From Cryptomeria japonica (lineage: Eukaryota; Streptophyta; Pinopsida; Cupressales; Cupressaceae), in contig NC_081406.1 of assembly GCF_030272615.1 (NCBI RefSeq), positions 264,097,692 to 264,161,691 on the forward strand: DNA of 64,000 nucleotides, read 5' to 3'. Of this stretch, positions 44,645 to 55,869 are shown piece after piece (the first letter of the stretch is position 1; every line of letters starts with the position of its first letter). The translations under genes were made by a program, and so were the position numbers. Below the pieces are notes generated by a model that saw only the letters and a list, made by a program, of their open reading frames with translations, was not told where the DNA came from and did not search any database.

Positions 44645-46302
44645 TGTAGCGTCATAAATTGTACAGCCTTAATTGGGTGATACAATTCCACGCTTAGGTT
44701 AGCACCTACCTTAGTGTGTTGCATCTTGCATTTTAATCTCCCTTTAAGTATTTAATTAACTAATTTTATTAAATTTGAAGTCCTCTTTAATCCCACTACA
44801 CATCATAAAATTGGACCATTAATCCTATGCGTACCCCTTTTTATTTTATTCTTTCAATTAATTATTTCATCAAAGCCCTAATTATGTCCTATTTCAACCT
44901 TCAAGGCACGATTTTGCATATCTAAACATCTTCAATCATCGCACCCACTTGGGGATCATCTTATAATCACAATACCTTGCATCCCTAAAAATTTGGAAAA
45001 AATTTGGTCGGACCAATGTGATCCACATCGGTCCCTACTTTTTCTCCCCAAATTTTGAGATCAATTTTTGAAGGTATTATATTGTTTAAACCCGACTTGG
45101 TTTGAAAATATATCATTTCTAGGTCGTCCTATGATTAAAAACAAATTTAAGGTTTCATACATATAGCCTTTCCTTTCCTCATTTGAAGGATCCAACAACT
45201 CTATCAAGTGAAGGAACTTCTTATGAAGTGAAAGTGCAAGTTTACGTGAAGTCTTCAATCAAAAAGTCAAGTGTCTATCAAGTCTACATCAACCATTTTC
45301 ATCATCAATTGAAGCTTTGAAGATATTGAAGACTAATAGGAGATCATCGACTATTGATTAGCTTATACCTCTCCCTTAGGATTTGGTATGGTTTCATGTT
45401 ATTTTCATATCTTTGTATGAGTTGCATAACACTTATTTTCACATTTACATTCATTCTTTAGATCTATTATTGCATTTGTGATTTGAAGCATTGACATTTA
45501 CATTTACACTCATTTATGGTTTACTCTCCAAGCATAGGGTAGAACTCTAGATTTACTTTATTGTTCATTTAGGATCTTGCATACACACAAGGTTCTTGCA
45601 CACATATTTTCAATACATTAATGACTATTTGTGGAGGTGGAAATCACCAAAACAAGGGGTTTGATTAAGAAAAAACCACATATAGCCACCCAAACACCAT
45701 TTTTCAAGTTGCAGGTGCAAGTACATAAATCCGATAGATGCGCAATCTTTGAAACCGACACAGGTGCAGACTCAAGGCCAAAGGCAACTCTTAGTTTTCT
45801 AGGACCAGGGCATGACGCCTTGGTCCAGGATCAAGGTCTGGTGACTTGGTCCTCTAGGGTTTTCTACTTCTTGTGGCAGTTCTGCAATGCAAGGTCTCAT
45901 ATCCCAAAATCCAGAAGTTCAGCTTTGCATAATACTAAGGACCAAGATGCCCAGTGCCCCAATCATGCTCAATCAGGCCCAAATTTTGGTGACAGGTGCA
46001 CATCTGAATACAATTTCCTACTTTGTATTTTGTGTCTTAGTCTCAAATCTGCATTTTTTTGTATTTTTGTTTATATCTGCACTTTTGTGTATCTCCTAGC
46101 CTAGTTGATCATATCATCACTTTTTGTACATCTCCTCTTCATAGAAACAAAGGAATAGAAACCCTAAAGATATTTCTTGACTCTCTCTCTCTTGCAAGAA
46201 GTAGTCAAAGTGAATCATCTCCTTAGGCTCTTTCGTATTCCAATCTGTGCATGAGAGTGGGATTAGGTCTTAAATAGCCTAATTCCATTTTCATCCCATA
46301 CA
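44645..46302 (+). repeat. 3' LTR of element C
   Basis: From TGTAGCGTCATAAATTG to CATCCCATACA, collinear with the 5' LTR. By eye about one base in ten differs, plus small indels such as an extra GATCCACATCGG stretch near 45,020. The element is therefore old. Confidence 0.88.
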
Positions 46303-46574
46303 GAACATCACTAATACTCACAATTGAAGACACTCTGAAGAAAGCAGTGCCTAGGCTGGAAAGTGATACTACTTGCTAAGTCCCCACCTAGATTACTCCA
46401 TATACTTAGGCAAAGCAGACAAAAAGTGGCACTAGCTCCCCCTTACATGACACACTTTTCTCGGGCACACCAAAATCTCATACCTCAAAAATTCAGAGAC
46501 CTTATGAGCTGAGGGACTTTTGTCTCAACAATGAATAGAACATGTGGGGTGGATTTAGAGGTCTGACCTTCTGC

Positions 46575-46715
46575 ACTAGCAAGAAAAAAGTATTTTTAGT
46601 CTCTACAACTATTGTCACAAAGGATTGCGCCTGAATGCTAAGTGTAAAACTCATCAATCCTTTGAAACATGGAATGATCCTCAGGCATGTTGGTTGTGTA
46701 ATCTTGAGGATCAAT
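46575..46715 (-). repeat. Inverted-repeat arm 1
   Basis: Read on the minus strand it aligns with 49,125-49,265 on the plus strand over about 140 bp, with roughly 70 percent matching by eye. Both arms encode QPT.L...PCF..L.SF.LSI.A.SFVT. See the second arm. Confidence 0.6.
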
Positions 46716-49124
46716 CTCTAAAGAGGGTTGGTTCACTGATGAAAACCTTTGGCAAACTAATCTCTTATGGGAAAAGGGAGAGGAAGAAATACTTTGGAAT
46801 GAAAACCTATCCTAAAAGAGGTGATGCACCAAATGCTTGACTGAGATTTGCAACCTGTTTAACTCAAAATTTCTCTCAAAAACCAACTTCCCTCATACAC
46901 AACTTAGCTTTAACTCAAATCAAACAAAAATGTTTCATAAAAAGATTGTTCTTCAAGTTCTTGAAGGAAAACAAATTGCTTTCACAACTAAAACAACTAA
47001 ACATTTCAATACAACTTATAACCTGCTTGAATTTGAACATTCCATATAAAGGTGCATAAATGAGACATAATTCAAGGATTTTGTATATTGAATCACAAAA
47101 ACTACATCAATTTGTCCATTAATCACACACAAAACATTGATTTGAGAAGGCAAGACTTGCTGATTTATTGAAAAAAAAAAGGAATTGTTGTTGTTACAAA
47201 AATAGAATATTAAGTTACAATGATGTCCTTCAACTCGAAAGAGCTTTGCCAAAACTGCAATGCAAGCCAAGAGAAAGAAAAGAACTAGAAAGAAAGATAG
47301 AAAGAGAAGAATATATAGAGAAGAGGAGTTGACCTCAATAGAAAGAAGTAACTGAGTTGAACTTAAACTCCAATCTGCATGATAAACTTTAACTACTTGA
47401 ACTCCTCCTTGGAATCTCCATCAAGATTGCATGAATTATTTTTCTTGGTCGAATTTGATCAAAAATCATGCAGAAAAAGGGGTAAAACTGCATGGAATAG
47501 GCGTTGACCTGCTACAAACTGAGTCTCAAGTGATAGCTTATCCATGTTGACTCTTAACTGACCAAGAACTAATGAATTTTCCTTTAAAAACTCCTCTTTC
47601 TTAGGTTATCAAACAAAATATTGCATGACTATTTTCTTTGGCTGAATTCAGGAAAAGTCATGCAAAAAGGGAGGTGTAACTGTCGCAAACTAAAGTTGAA
47701 CTGCCTCAAAAGTCATCTTGACTTATAAATCACCCACGAGGGGCTTTGAACTACACTAGAACTGTTGTATGTGCTCTAAAAATTCTTCATTTTTAAGCTT
47801 TAATCTGATGAAGATTAATACTCCACCCCTTATCTCTAAGCTTTCCTTAGAACTTATCTTGTACTGGTTGCATGTTAGTGTATTTCATTGAATAATCATA
47901 AGAATGAGTGCATGAAAATGAAAACAATTTTTGAACTTGAAAGTTAGATTAGCATATATGTCTTTATCATATTATCCTTATTTCAAAATCCTTGTGACTA
48001 CAAAAATACTAGTATTCATGCACTTTGATCTTATAGAAGGCTCCTAATACATTAACTATCACTGTGCCTGCTCACGAACCTTTGACTGTGTCTTTGGTGT
48101 TGTAGCTACTCATTTACTATGATTATGGATTGAGTTGTTTACTATTTTTGCCATCTCACAGTCATAACTTCCCTATAAACTATGCTTGATTCTTATTCCT
48201 CAAATGCACTCATAGAAGCTTTTACCTTAACTTGTTCAGTTGCTAATACACAACCATTTGATAGTGAATCAATACCTTTTTATCAAAACAGGGCACTGTA
48301 ACTTGAGCAATCTTTATTTCTTTAACTACTATATCCTTCCAATTTGTCAAAAGGATTGATGATATTGCTTTTATGTGCTTTGCTCTTCATAGGCTTTGCA
48401 TCATTTTGTTCTATCCATGACTTGGCTTTGTGTATAGTTGCTATGAGGCTTGTTTCCTGTAGGTAGTCACTATCTTTGACTACAACACTCTTTGTATTAC
48501 TATGTTGGACTGTATGTAGTTTTTCTATTTTCAGGGTTGCGGCATATACTATGGCTTCTCCAAGGTACTTCTCCTTGATGTCCTTTGCATTTTATTTTGA
48601 CCTTATGTGCCTTAATGCATGACTGTGTATGTCTTCAAAATTAGTATATTCTATCTGCAAGGCTTTGTCTTTCTCATGAAACCCTCATACATTACAAATC
48701 TACTTTCACTATATCTTATAATATTGACTATTACACCATTTCAGAATATTTATGATCTCTAATATGATTACACCTATAAATCTCTGCATTTTTTAATATG
48801 AATTAGTACTTTATGTCACTATATTTCATAAGGATTCCATCATGTTGTTCATTTTTAGTCTGAGAAATCACTGCATTCATTATCACCGCACTTTCTTGAT
48901 AGTGAATGTGATGACTGCCCTTAAGTGAACAGACCTTTGACTGTTATTATGGACTACAACTTTATTCTTTTCCTACTATGTTGCATGTTATCGGATGTAA
49001 ACTGTATCTTTTGAATGTTCTTCATTGTTACAACCCTTTTTCAATTCTAGTTATCCTTCTATCCTTTTTCCCATCAAAGAAGTTATTTTGTAGGAGATTC
49101 ATCAAAGAGAATCAGCTCGCTCTG

Positions 49125-49265
49125 GAGATTCACCTTCAATTTGAGCAACCCACAGGCTTGAAGGTGTTTCCATGTTTCACAAGATTGTTGAGCTTTCATC
49201 TTAGCATCATGGCGCATTCCTTCGTGACAACAACAACAAGTGGTTTCTAGTCAGCTTTTGTGGTA
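49125..49265 (+). repeat. Inverted-repeat arm 2
   Basis: Plus-strand partner of 46,575-46,715, containing PCFTRLLSFHLSIMAHSFVT at the end of an open frame (48,978-49,250). Either these are arms of an old transposon or two inverted copies of one short coding piece. Confidence 0.6.
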
Positions 49266-50419
49266 ATACTAGTGTCTATACATGTGGTGGTTCGCTCAAT
49301 TAGGAGGTCTCCCAACCCTTAGAAAAAGGGCTTTAACACATCACATGGATATTGAGAGAGACCTTCATCGATATAGAATAGAGACACCAGGTGGTTTTGA
49401 CTTTCATCACCCATGATCATTTATGTAGCAGACCAAAAGAGTATCACTTGGGTTGTTCCCTCTCACTTGCATGAGTGCTCCAAGAGGCAAGCCCTCTAAA
49501 GAAATACTAAGCTAAGTTATTCTCACCCACCAAAGAGGGAAGAATACCCTAAAGTGTTTAAAGTACTACGACAAAAATGGGGATAGTTCTATATTTTTTA
49601 TCACCCAAGCTTTTGCAAGGGGAGAGCATATATGCCTACTATCCCACACAACCATGACAAACAAAATGCTCTTTAATTACTAATGTAAAAATAAAAAGCT
49701 TAACATGCACCTAGTGATATTTTTTGTCTTGGACAAGTGAACCTGCAACAAAATAGTTAATAGTATGTGATAATTAGTCTTGGACGGTTGAGAGACAAGC
49801 TACAAAAATCAAATGATTAACAAAAAATTACAAAAACTAAACTAGGGCAGAGACGTCAAAAGGTAGGCGAAGACGGTGCTCTATCTACACAGACATCAAA
49901 ATGGAGATGTTGGTGCAAAAGCGCAAACACCATTTCAAGCCTCTATGAAAAAAAATTAGCTTATGAAATTTGAAACTTGAATAAAACAAAAAAAAATAGA
50001 ATCTCAATATTAGGAGATAATTAACTAGGAGTATTGAATACTTAAAAATTCCCTTTTTTATTAGATTTTCGAGATTGAAACATTGTTCAAAAACTATCTA
50101 AACATCAAATATGTTGAGATGACATAAAATCCCTGCACAAAAAGTTATCAAAGTAGAGACAATGATTTTCTTCTACGGAGATTCCAAAACTGAGGCACAG
50201 ATGGCATTCTACAGATGCAGACGTCGAACGGTAGGACCTGCAAAAATAGATAATTAGGAAAAATCTCTAATGCAGACACATCATTCTCATGTCAAAGATG
50301 GTGTTTTGTAAACGCAGACACTGATGCGAGGCAAAGATGCCACAACATTACCTTTGCAAACCTTTACCAAAAACACTCAAAATGATGTTAAATTAAGGGA
50401 TTTGGTGTCCCACCAAGCA

Positions 50420-51584
50420 TGCCAAAATGAAGTGGAGAAAAAATGGGAAAAGAGGTTAATTGTATAAATTAAATCATAAGCACATTAAGAGGATTCAAAA
50501 CAAATAAACAACCTCTTTACCTTTCTTCTCACCTCCTGTGATTGATATTGAAGTGGAATTGTGCTCTTGTCTCCACTTGATTTGATTCTTGATGTTAAGA
50601 GATGTGGATTTCTCTTTGAACACAACAAAGTGAGGATGATTGAGGGATTGAAGGGATTAAATATGGATAAATTTGGCCATAATAAGAGTATAATTGATGT
50701 ATTTATTGGCTTGGGTCAACAACATAGCAATGTGCATAATATGGATTGGATTGTGAAGGGAGGAGGCTCAAATTTATAGATTTGAGGGGCCCAAAATGGA
50801 TAGTCAAGATTGAAAGGAGATGGAGGGCTACGATTGAAATAAGGTGAGGTGGATTTGAGAGGACAAGTGGGAGATCCAAGAGATTTAGCCATGAAGGCAT
50901 TTATAGTCTCCACACTTCTCAAGTACATGGAGAAGAGATCCCCAAGTATCTCGGGAAGAGAAGAAAGGAATTAAAAATTCCCAAGAATGAGGGGGCATTG
51001 GAAGAATAAAGGATAAAAGGAATTAAAAATTACTTGGCAAGAGAGGGCATGGGGAGATTCAAGGAAATTAAAATTCCTTGGGTAGACAAAAGTGGGTAGC
51101 ATTTAAGGTTGGGAGATGAGATGGGAAAGCCATTTATGGCAAGAAATTGACCCATCTCTAATCATAGTGATTAGGAATGTGCAAATGATTAGTGTGGGGA
51201 TTAGGTGGGATAATGAGGGATTAAGAGAGAAAGTAGGTGAGTTAGGAGGATGGGACATGAGGAGAGAGAATGAGGAGGAATTTAAAATTGGAAGGAATGA
51301 TAATCATGGTTAGGCTACGATTAATTAGGCTAAATGATGGTGATTAGGAAAAAGATTTGTAGGAATTGGGGTATTAGTTAATTTATTAAAATTAATTAGC
51401 TTATCAAGATTAGAGGAAATATTGTTTGAGGTTGGAAATTGAATTAATTTCAAAAGAATTGGATATAATCAATTTGATAAATAAATTATATGATTAGAGT
51501 GACAAAAATAATTTAAAATATGATTAACTATGTGGAAGGGATAAATTAATTAAATATTAATTTGATTAATTTTAGATGCCTACA
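50420..51584 (-). mobile_element. Solo gypsy LTR of the element A family
   Basis: About 1,165 bp. On the element strand it starts TGTAGGCATCTAAAATTAAT and aligns along its length with 18,934-20,013. It is flanked by AGCA(T) on both sides (50,416-50,420 and 51,585-51,589), a 4-5 bp target duplication. No internal region adjoins it. Frames inside (50,561, 51,116) are chance. Confidence 0.8.
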
Positions 51585-51760
51585 AGCATATTTTGTTTCC
51601 CAAACCACATACCACTTTAGATCAAAGATAAGCTTCCAAAGTTTGGTGGTACAAATTCTAAATCAGCAAATAAGCACTTGCAATAGTTTTATAATCTAAT
51701 AGATGACTATGAAATAGATCTTGAAAATGTATTTGTAGCATAGGAATTTGGGAATCATCA
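51585..51760 (+). pseudogene. Gypsy gag N-terminal remnant
   Basis: The frame reads IKDKLPKFGGTNSKSANKHL, a stop, then FYNLIDDYEIDLENVF. This is the start of a gypsy gag capsid domain (the LPKF.G ... H...F.......... pattern). It is continuous with sequence left of the solo LTR, so an older plus-strand gypsy element was split by that LTR. Decay after 51,760 is complete. Confidence 0.5.
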
Positions 51761-53286
51761 CAAGCAAGATAAACGTACTAATCATTAGCTCAATCATGAA
51801 AACTCATTGTAACGATCTATCCTAAACACATTCAATAGAGACATGAAAATTGAAACATTCAAAAAGATTATGCAAACCAGATGTAAATCCAAATGTTTCC
51901 TTCATGCGGCTCCATTGTTCTTCTTTCCTCTTCAAATAGTTTGGTTGTGGATCTCACCTACAAGTGCACATACATGATTGAAAGCAAGTAGATAAGAAAA
52001 TTGCTCAAAAGTACTCGAAGCGTGATTGATTAGAAATTCGATAATCTGATTAGGGGTTCGATTGAAGAAATTCATCCAATTTATAGAGAAATTGGAGAAA
52101 AAGATCAAATTAGCATGATTCAATTCAAATGGAAATTGCAAATCAATTATGTCAATTATGACAAATTATGCACTTTCTATGCAAAATTTGTTGATTGATA
52201 ATTTATGACAATTTATGACAAATTTCTATGTCAAGAATTGATTGATTGTCAATTATGACAAATTATGACAAATTGACATGTCATTTCCATGAATTTAGGA
52301 GAGAAACAGGAGGAAAATTGAAATTAGGAATTAGAAAATGAAGAATTTAAGAAATTAGGAAAAAGATGAAATTGATGAAAATTAGAAATTAGGTAAATTA
52401 ATTAATAATTTATCATTTATTAATTAATTCACAAAGAAGAAGAATTAGCCAATTAAATGAACATTTAATTGTGACAAGAAAACTTAGGATAAATAAATAA
52501 TTTATTAATCCTAAAGGAGGAAATGACAAACCAGGTTAAATGATTAAATCACGAAACCCTAGAAGATGAATTAGGTCTTGATGAAAGATAATTGACTCGA
52601 TCATGATTTTGAATTGATAAATGACCAATGTGATAAATGATTTGATTGAGAAAATGTGCCAATTGACGAGGAACAATGACAAATTGATCCAAATTGACAC
52701 GATTGAGAAGGACGACGATCGATGACAAATCGATCGCGAAATGACAAGATTGACTAAAAGACAAGGATTGATGACAAAATAGATTGCCAAACGACAATAT
52801 TGAAAATGACCACTATCGATGAGAAATCAATCACAAAATGACAAGATCAAACATGACAACGATCGATGACAAATCGATCGTTAAAACGACAAGATTGAAA
52901 ATGATAAGGATTGATGATAAATCGATCGCCAGATGACAAGATTGATAAGAGGACAATGATCGATGACAAATCGATCGCAAGATTGACAGGAGGACAAAAC
53001 CCTTAATTAGGATTGACGATGTCCAAAATGATGACAAATGAGCACGCACATTGATGCGATAGGATAAGATCGACCAAAATAATGATTGAAGATTGTTGTC
53101 GACAAGACCAAATTCGAAGGCGAGATGAAGGAAGAATGTAGAAGAAGGACTCAATGTTCACAAATGATAAAGACCAAGTGCGTGACATAGGAGAAAATGT
53201 TAATGTGACGCAAAAACCTAAAATGAGGCAATGCACAAATGTTAAAGTATGACTCCACAAGCGTTGACCATTTTTAGGTGACTACA
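51761..53286 (-). repeat. 3' LTR of gypsy element B (low-coordinate boundary uncertain)
   Basis: The upper boundary is secure: on the element strand TGTAGTCACCTAAAAATGG starts directly after the polypurine tract. The lower end could be anywhere from about 51,760 to 52,200; no second LTR lies in the window for comparison. The region is rich in ATTATGACAAATT repeats (52,140-52,290) and in a tandem array at 52,690-52,990. Chance frames only. Confidence 0.6.
52690..52990. repeat. Degenerate tandem repeat with ATCGAT cores in the element B LTR
   Basis: About six units of 45-50 bp, each with GATCGATGACAAATCGATCG (or a variant) followed by ...AATGACAAGATTGA. The core is nearly palindromic. Variants include GATTGATGACAAAATAGATT and TATCGATGAGAAATCAATC. 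Confidence 0.8.
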
Positions 53287-53392
53287 TTTTGCCCCTCTTT
53301 GAGATAATGCGATTTTAAGCATTGTTTCAAAGAACAATAATGAAAATGCCCCAGACAATGACAATGACATATGCATGCCCCCTCGAGGAATT
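53287..53392. promoter_or_regulatory. Element B polypurine tract and paired ATGCCCC boxes
   Basis: On the minus strand the tract is CAAAGAGGGGCAAAA (53,287-53,301), identical to element D. On the plus strand AAAATGCCCCAGACAATG (about 53,343) and ATGCCCCCTCGAGGAATT (53,375-53,392) form the shared pair, 30 bp apart. Confidence 0.65.
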
Positions 53393-53559
53393 GGTCGGAA
53401 ACATGCAGAGAAGAGGCCAATTGATCGATAAAAATGATAGGATCGAATGGACTGACAATCGGAGATCGGATGCATGAAGGACAAGCAAGTTATGGTGCAA
53501 AAGACCATGACCAACATAAGATGGAGAGAGTGCATGTCCATCTATGTACTGACAAAGAT

Positions 53560-53568
53560 CTATAAATG
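53560..53568 (+). promoter_or_regulatory. TATA-like site of the element B antisense ORF
   Basis: CTATAAATG on the plus strand, 537 bp before the first ATG of the plant-mobile-domain ORF. It matches the relative place of GGGCTATAAATATG in element A. Confidence 0.55.
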
Positions 53569-54096
53569 AGACCAAGAGAGGGAAAATTGCTCATTTGCAC
53601 TAGACAAAGAGGAGGATTTGTTGCTCTGGACAAGGACACTTGTAGAGAGATGGCAAACATTCCAATGGCGGATCACCTTGGGGAATGTGTATGCACATAT
53701 AGACGACCAGACGACGCAGGAGCAGTGGTATGGATCTCAAAAACCCATGTTTTCAATTTTATGAATTTTGAGTGCTTGCGGGACATTGCAGGGCACACAG
53801 GGGATGCAGAAAAGGACTCCTGCACTTGTGTAGGGCGAATCCTACGCTTTTGTAGGGTCTTCTGCACTTGTGTAGGGAGACACAGGCGCAGGTTACATGA
53901 CACAGGCGCAAGACTTGTCACACAAGCGCAACTGTGCATTGGCAACCCTAATTTTGGTCAAAACAACATGCAAATGATCTAGAAAGGGGGGATAAGGGTA
54001 GGATAGGTCAGATTAGATGACAATGATAGACATGAAATGAGGAAATGCAATCCATAGGAGCAAACCCTAAAACTAACAAAATATGCCCCAATTGTG
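53569..54096 (+). other. Leader of the element B antisense ORF
   Basis: A 139-codon frame (53,566-53,982) lies in the same frame as the main ORF, separated only by three TAG codons. Its C-terminal half derives from short repeats: GCACTTGTGTAGGG twice (53,822 and 53,862), a variant with CTTTTGTAGGG between them, and ACACAGGCGCA twice after. It could be an untranslated leader, a first exon or an N-terminal extension. No family is recognised. Confidence 0.5.
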
Positions 54097-55869
54097 ATGC
54101 AAAGTCGACAGTATCCATTGATCACACAGGAGAATCGACCAGATTGCTTCATGCTACGACACAGACTCAGGAGCACAGAGAGAGATACATTAGCAGGACT
54201 TGGGATATACTATGTCACATTCATGCCCGAGATTAGGGCAAACACGGGACTACTTATCGCATTGGCAGAGCGATGGCATTCAGAGACCTCCTCATTCCAT
54301 CTGGCGACTGGAGAGGCGACGGTGACACTGGAGGATGTATGGCGTATCCTCCGCATTTTGATTCATGGAGAGATGATAGAGTATGACCCAGTGACAGGAA
54401 GAGACACATTGTGCACATTGTTTGAGTGCGACGGAGATGATCTGGATATCGTCGAGAGGGAGATTGGCTGGGAGACCATGGCATCAGAGTATGATCGACG
54501 ATATGTGGTGATAGCTGTGGTTATAGCATGCCTACTAGCAGGAGACAGACGAGGACATGGATTCCCTATTGGATGGGGAAGAGTGCTAGAGCGGATGGCG
54601 ACAGAGGGGACGGTGTATGCATGGGGACCATGTGTACCGGCTATGCTATATTTTCAGCTGCATCAGATAGCCTATCAAGGAGTGCAGACTTTGAGCTGTG
54701 GAGTTACACTGCTACAGGTATGGGCATTTGAGCACATAGCCATATGTCGACTAATCACAGATAGATAGGTAGTACCACACCGACCATATGTGTACTGCTA
54801 TGGGGGAGCACTGAGACAGGGTCCTTTTGGATACATACTATTTTGGCGACACGAGCTAGATCGACTGAGAGAGTTCATATGGAGGCCATATCGTGATTGT
54901 CCAAGATGGTCAGATGATAGTGATGAGCTTCCGTATTGTAGACAGGATAGGTACCTGATTGGGCGATCAGTGAATCACCAGAGAGTGATTGAGATGTACC
55001 TGCCAGAGAGAGTCAGACGACAGTTTGGAGAGAGGTAGGATGTACCTAGGAGGACTGCACACTTTGCCCGATCTCACAGAGAGACGAGTCAGTGGGGGAG
55101 TATGATTCAGCCACACATAGCATATGCTAACTTCTCACAGCTACAACAAAGACAGTGGGATTGGGGATCAGATGTGCCAGATGTCAGGACGACAGAGGAG
55201 TATGAGAGATGGTTTGCACAATGACGGCCAGTGCCATTGACAGAACTGGATATTCCAGTGCTAAGGCGACAGGAGGACTTCCCACTCACAGGAGGGGAGG
55301 AGGGAGATGACGAGGATGAGGGGGATGATGAGGATGGAGATGAGGATGATGATGAGGACAGAGAGGAGGATGATGGGGATGACGAGCAGGAGGCATTGCA
55401 GGATATACCCATAGAGCCAGAGACAGCTAGGACAGAGGAGATGGAGATGTGCAGGGCTACCATAGCAAGTCAGCAAGATCACATTGCAACTTTAGAGAGA
55501 CAGCAGGAGCAGTTCAAAGCGGAGACAGCTAGACTCATAGCAGTTGCTCAGGCACAACGAGAGGAACAGAGAGTCACTGAGTATATTGGGTCGATTCAGG
55601 ATGCCAGTGCACGTGAGATGGCACAGATGCTGGTAGAGACTGGAGAGGAGATACGCCATTGGAGGACACTATATGAGAGTGCAGTTCCACCAGAGCAAAG
55701 AGCACCTTCATATCGGGCACGATCGAGGACAGAGAGCAGGGCATGCTCTCGGAGGTCATTGAGCAGCATGGGGGTGAGTGGACCTATGAGACCACCACAG
55801 CCAGGACCAGGAGGGACATCATCTGTGAGACATGCCAGGGATGAGGAGGATAGAGGGAGCACCCAGTGA
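54097..55869 (+). pseudogene. Antisense plant-mobile-domain protein of gypsy element B
   Basis: One frame of about 590 codons, opposite to pol, with only three stops (54,766 TAG, 55,036 TAG, 55,222 TGA). Domain order: SSFHLATGEATVTLEDVWRI, DRRYVVIAVVIACLLAGD, GHGFPIGWGRVLERM, TVYAWGPCVPAMLY and GVTLLQVWAFEHIAI (plant mobile domain, about codons 45-220); PLTELDIPVLRRQ; a poly-acidic tract of about 35 Asp/Glu/Gly (55,290-55,400); a helical segment with ATLERQQEQFKAETARLIAV (coiled coil, about 55,480-55,560); and a basic Arg/Ser tail (YRARSRTESRACSRRSLSS). Start chosen at the ATG at 54,097. Extra ORFs, some antisense, are known in Tat-lineage elements. The protein's job is unknown; domesticated relatives act in plant gene regulation and genome stability. 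Confidence 0.85.

Larger units (their letters stand above)
38298..46302 (+). mobile_element. Non-autonomous LTR retrotransposon C with gag-like and protease regions only
   Basis: An 8,005-bp element with an exact 5-bp target duplication (GAACA), LTRs of about 1.63 and 1.66 kb, a primer-binding-site-like sequence and a polypurine tract, all in plus orientation. The internal 4.7 kb encode a repeat-built ORF, a Pro/Asn-rich gag-like region and a retropepsin-like domain. No reverse transcriptase, RNase H or integrase is visible. This resembles the TR-GAG class, which depends on other elements for replication. Confidence 0.88.
46303..50415. other. Unassigned 4.1-kb region
   Basis: Begins with the GAACA duplication and holds no recognised gene. 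Two inverted, related segments lie at 46,575-46,715 and 49,125-49,265. Between them, 46,840-49,100 is AT-rich with many short frames and a purine-rich patch (AGAAAGAAAGATAG, 47,270-47,310). 49,840-50,350 has repeated GCAGACAC, TGCAAAAGCGCAAACACC and CAAAGATG motifs that recall the leader of the element D antisense ORF. The right end leads into an older element into which a solo LTR inserted. Confidence 0.4.

Noticed and set aside
52690-52990. Regular repeats considered as a CRISPR array
   Set aside because: Units are degenerate, spacers are also repeated, the array is inside a plant retrotransposon LTR, and no cas genes exist.
51932-53260. Several minus-strand Phe/Ile/Ser-rich frames (52,536-53,575)
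   Set aside because: They lie in the AT-rich LTR and tandem repeat of element B, overlap each other in different frames and show no domain.
55107-55463. Minus-strand Ser-rich 118-codon frame
   Set aside because: Reverse reading of the poly-acidic GAT/GAG-rich tract of the plant-mobile-domain ORF.
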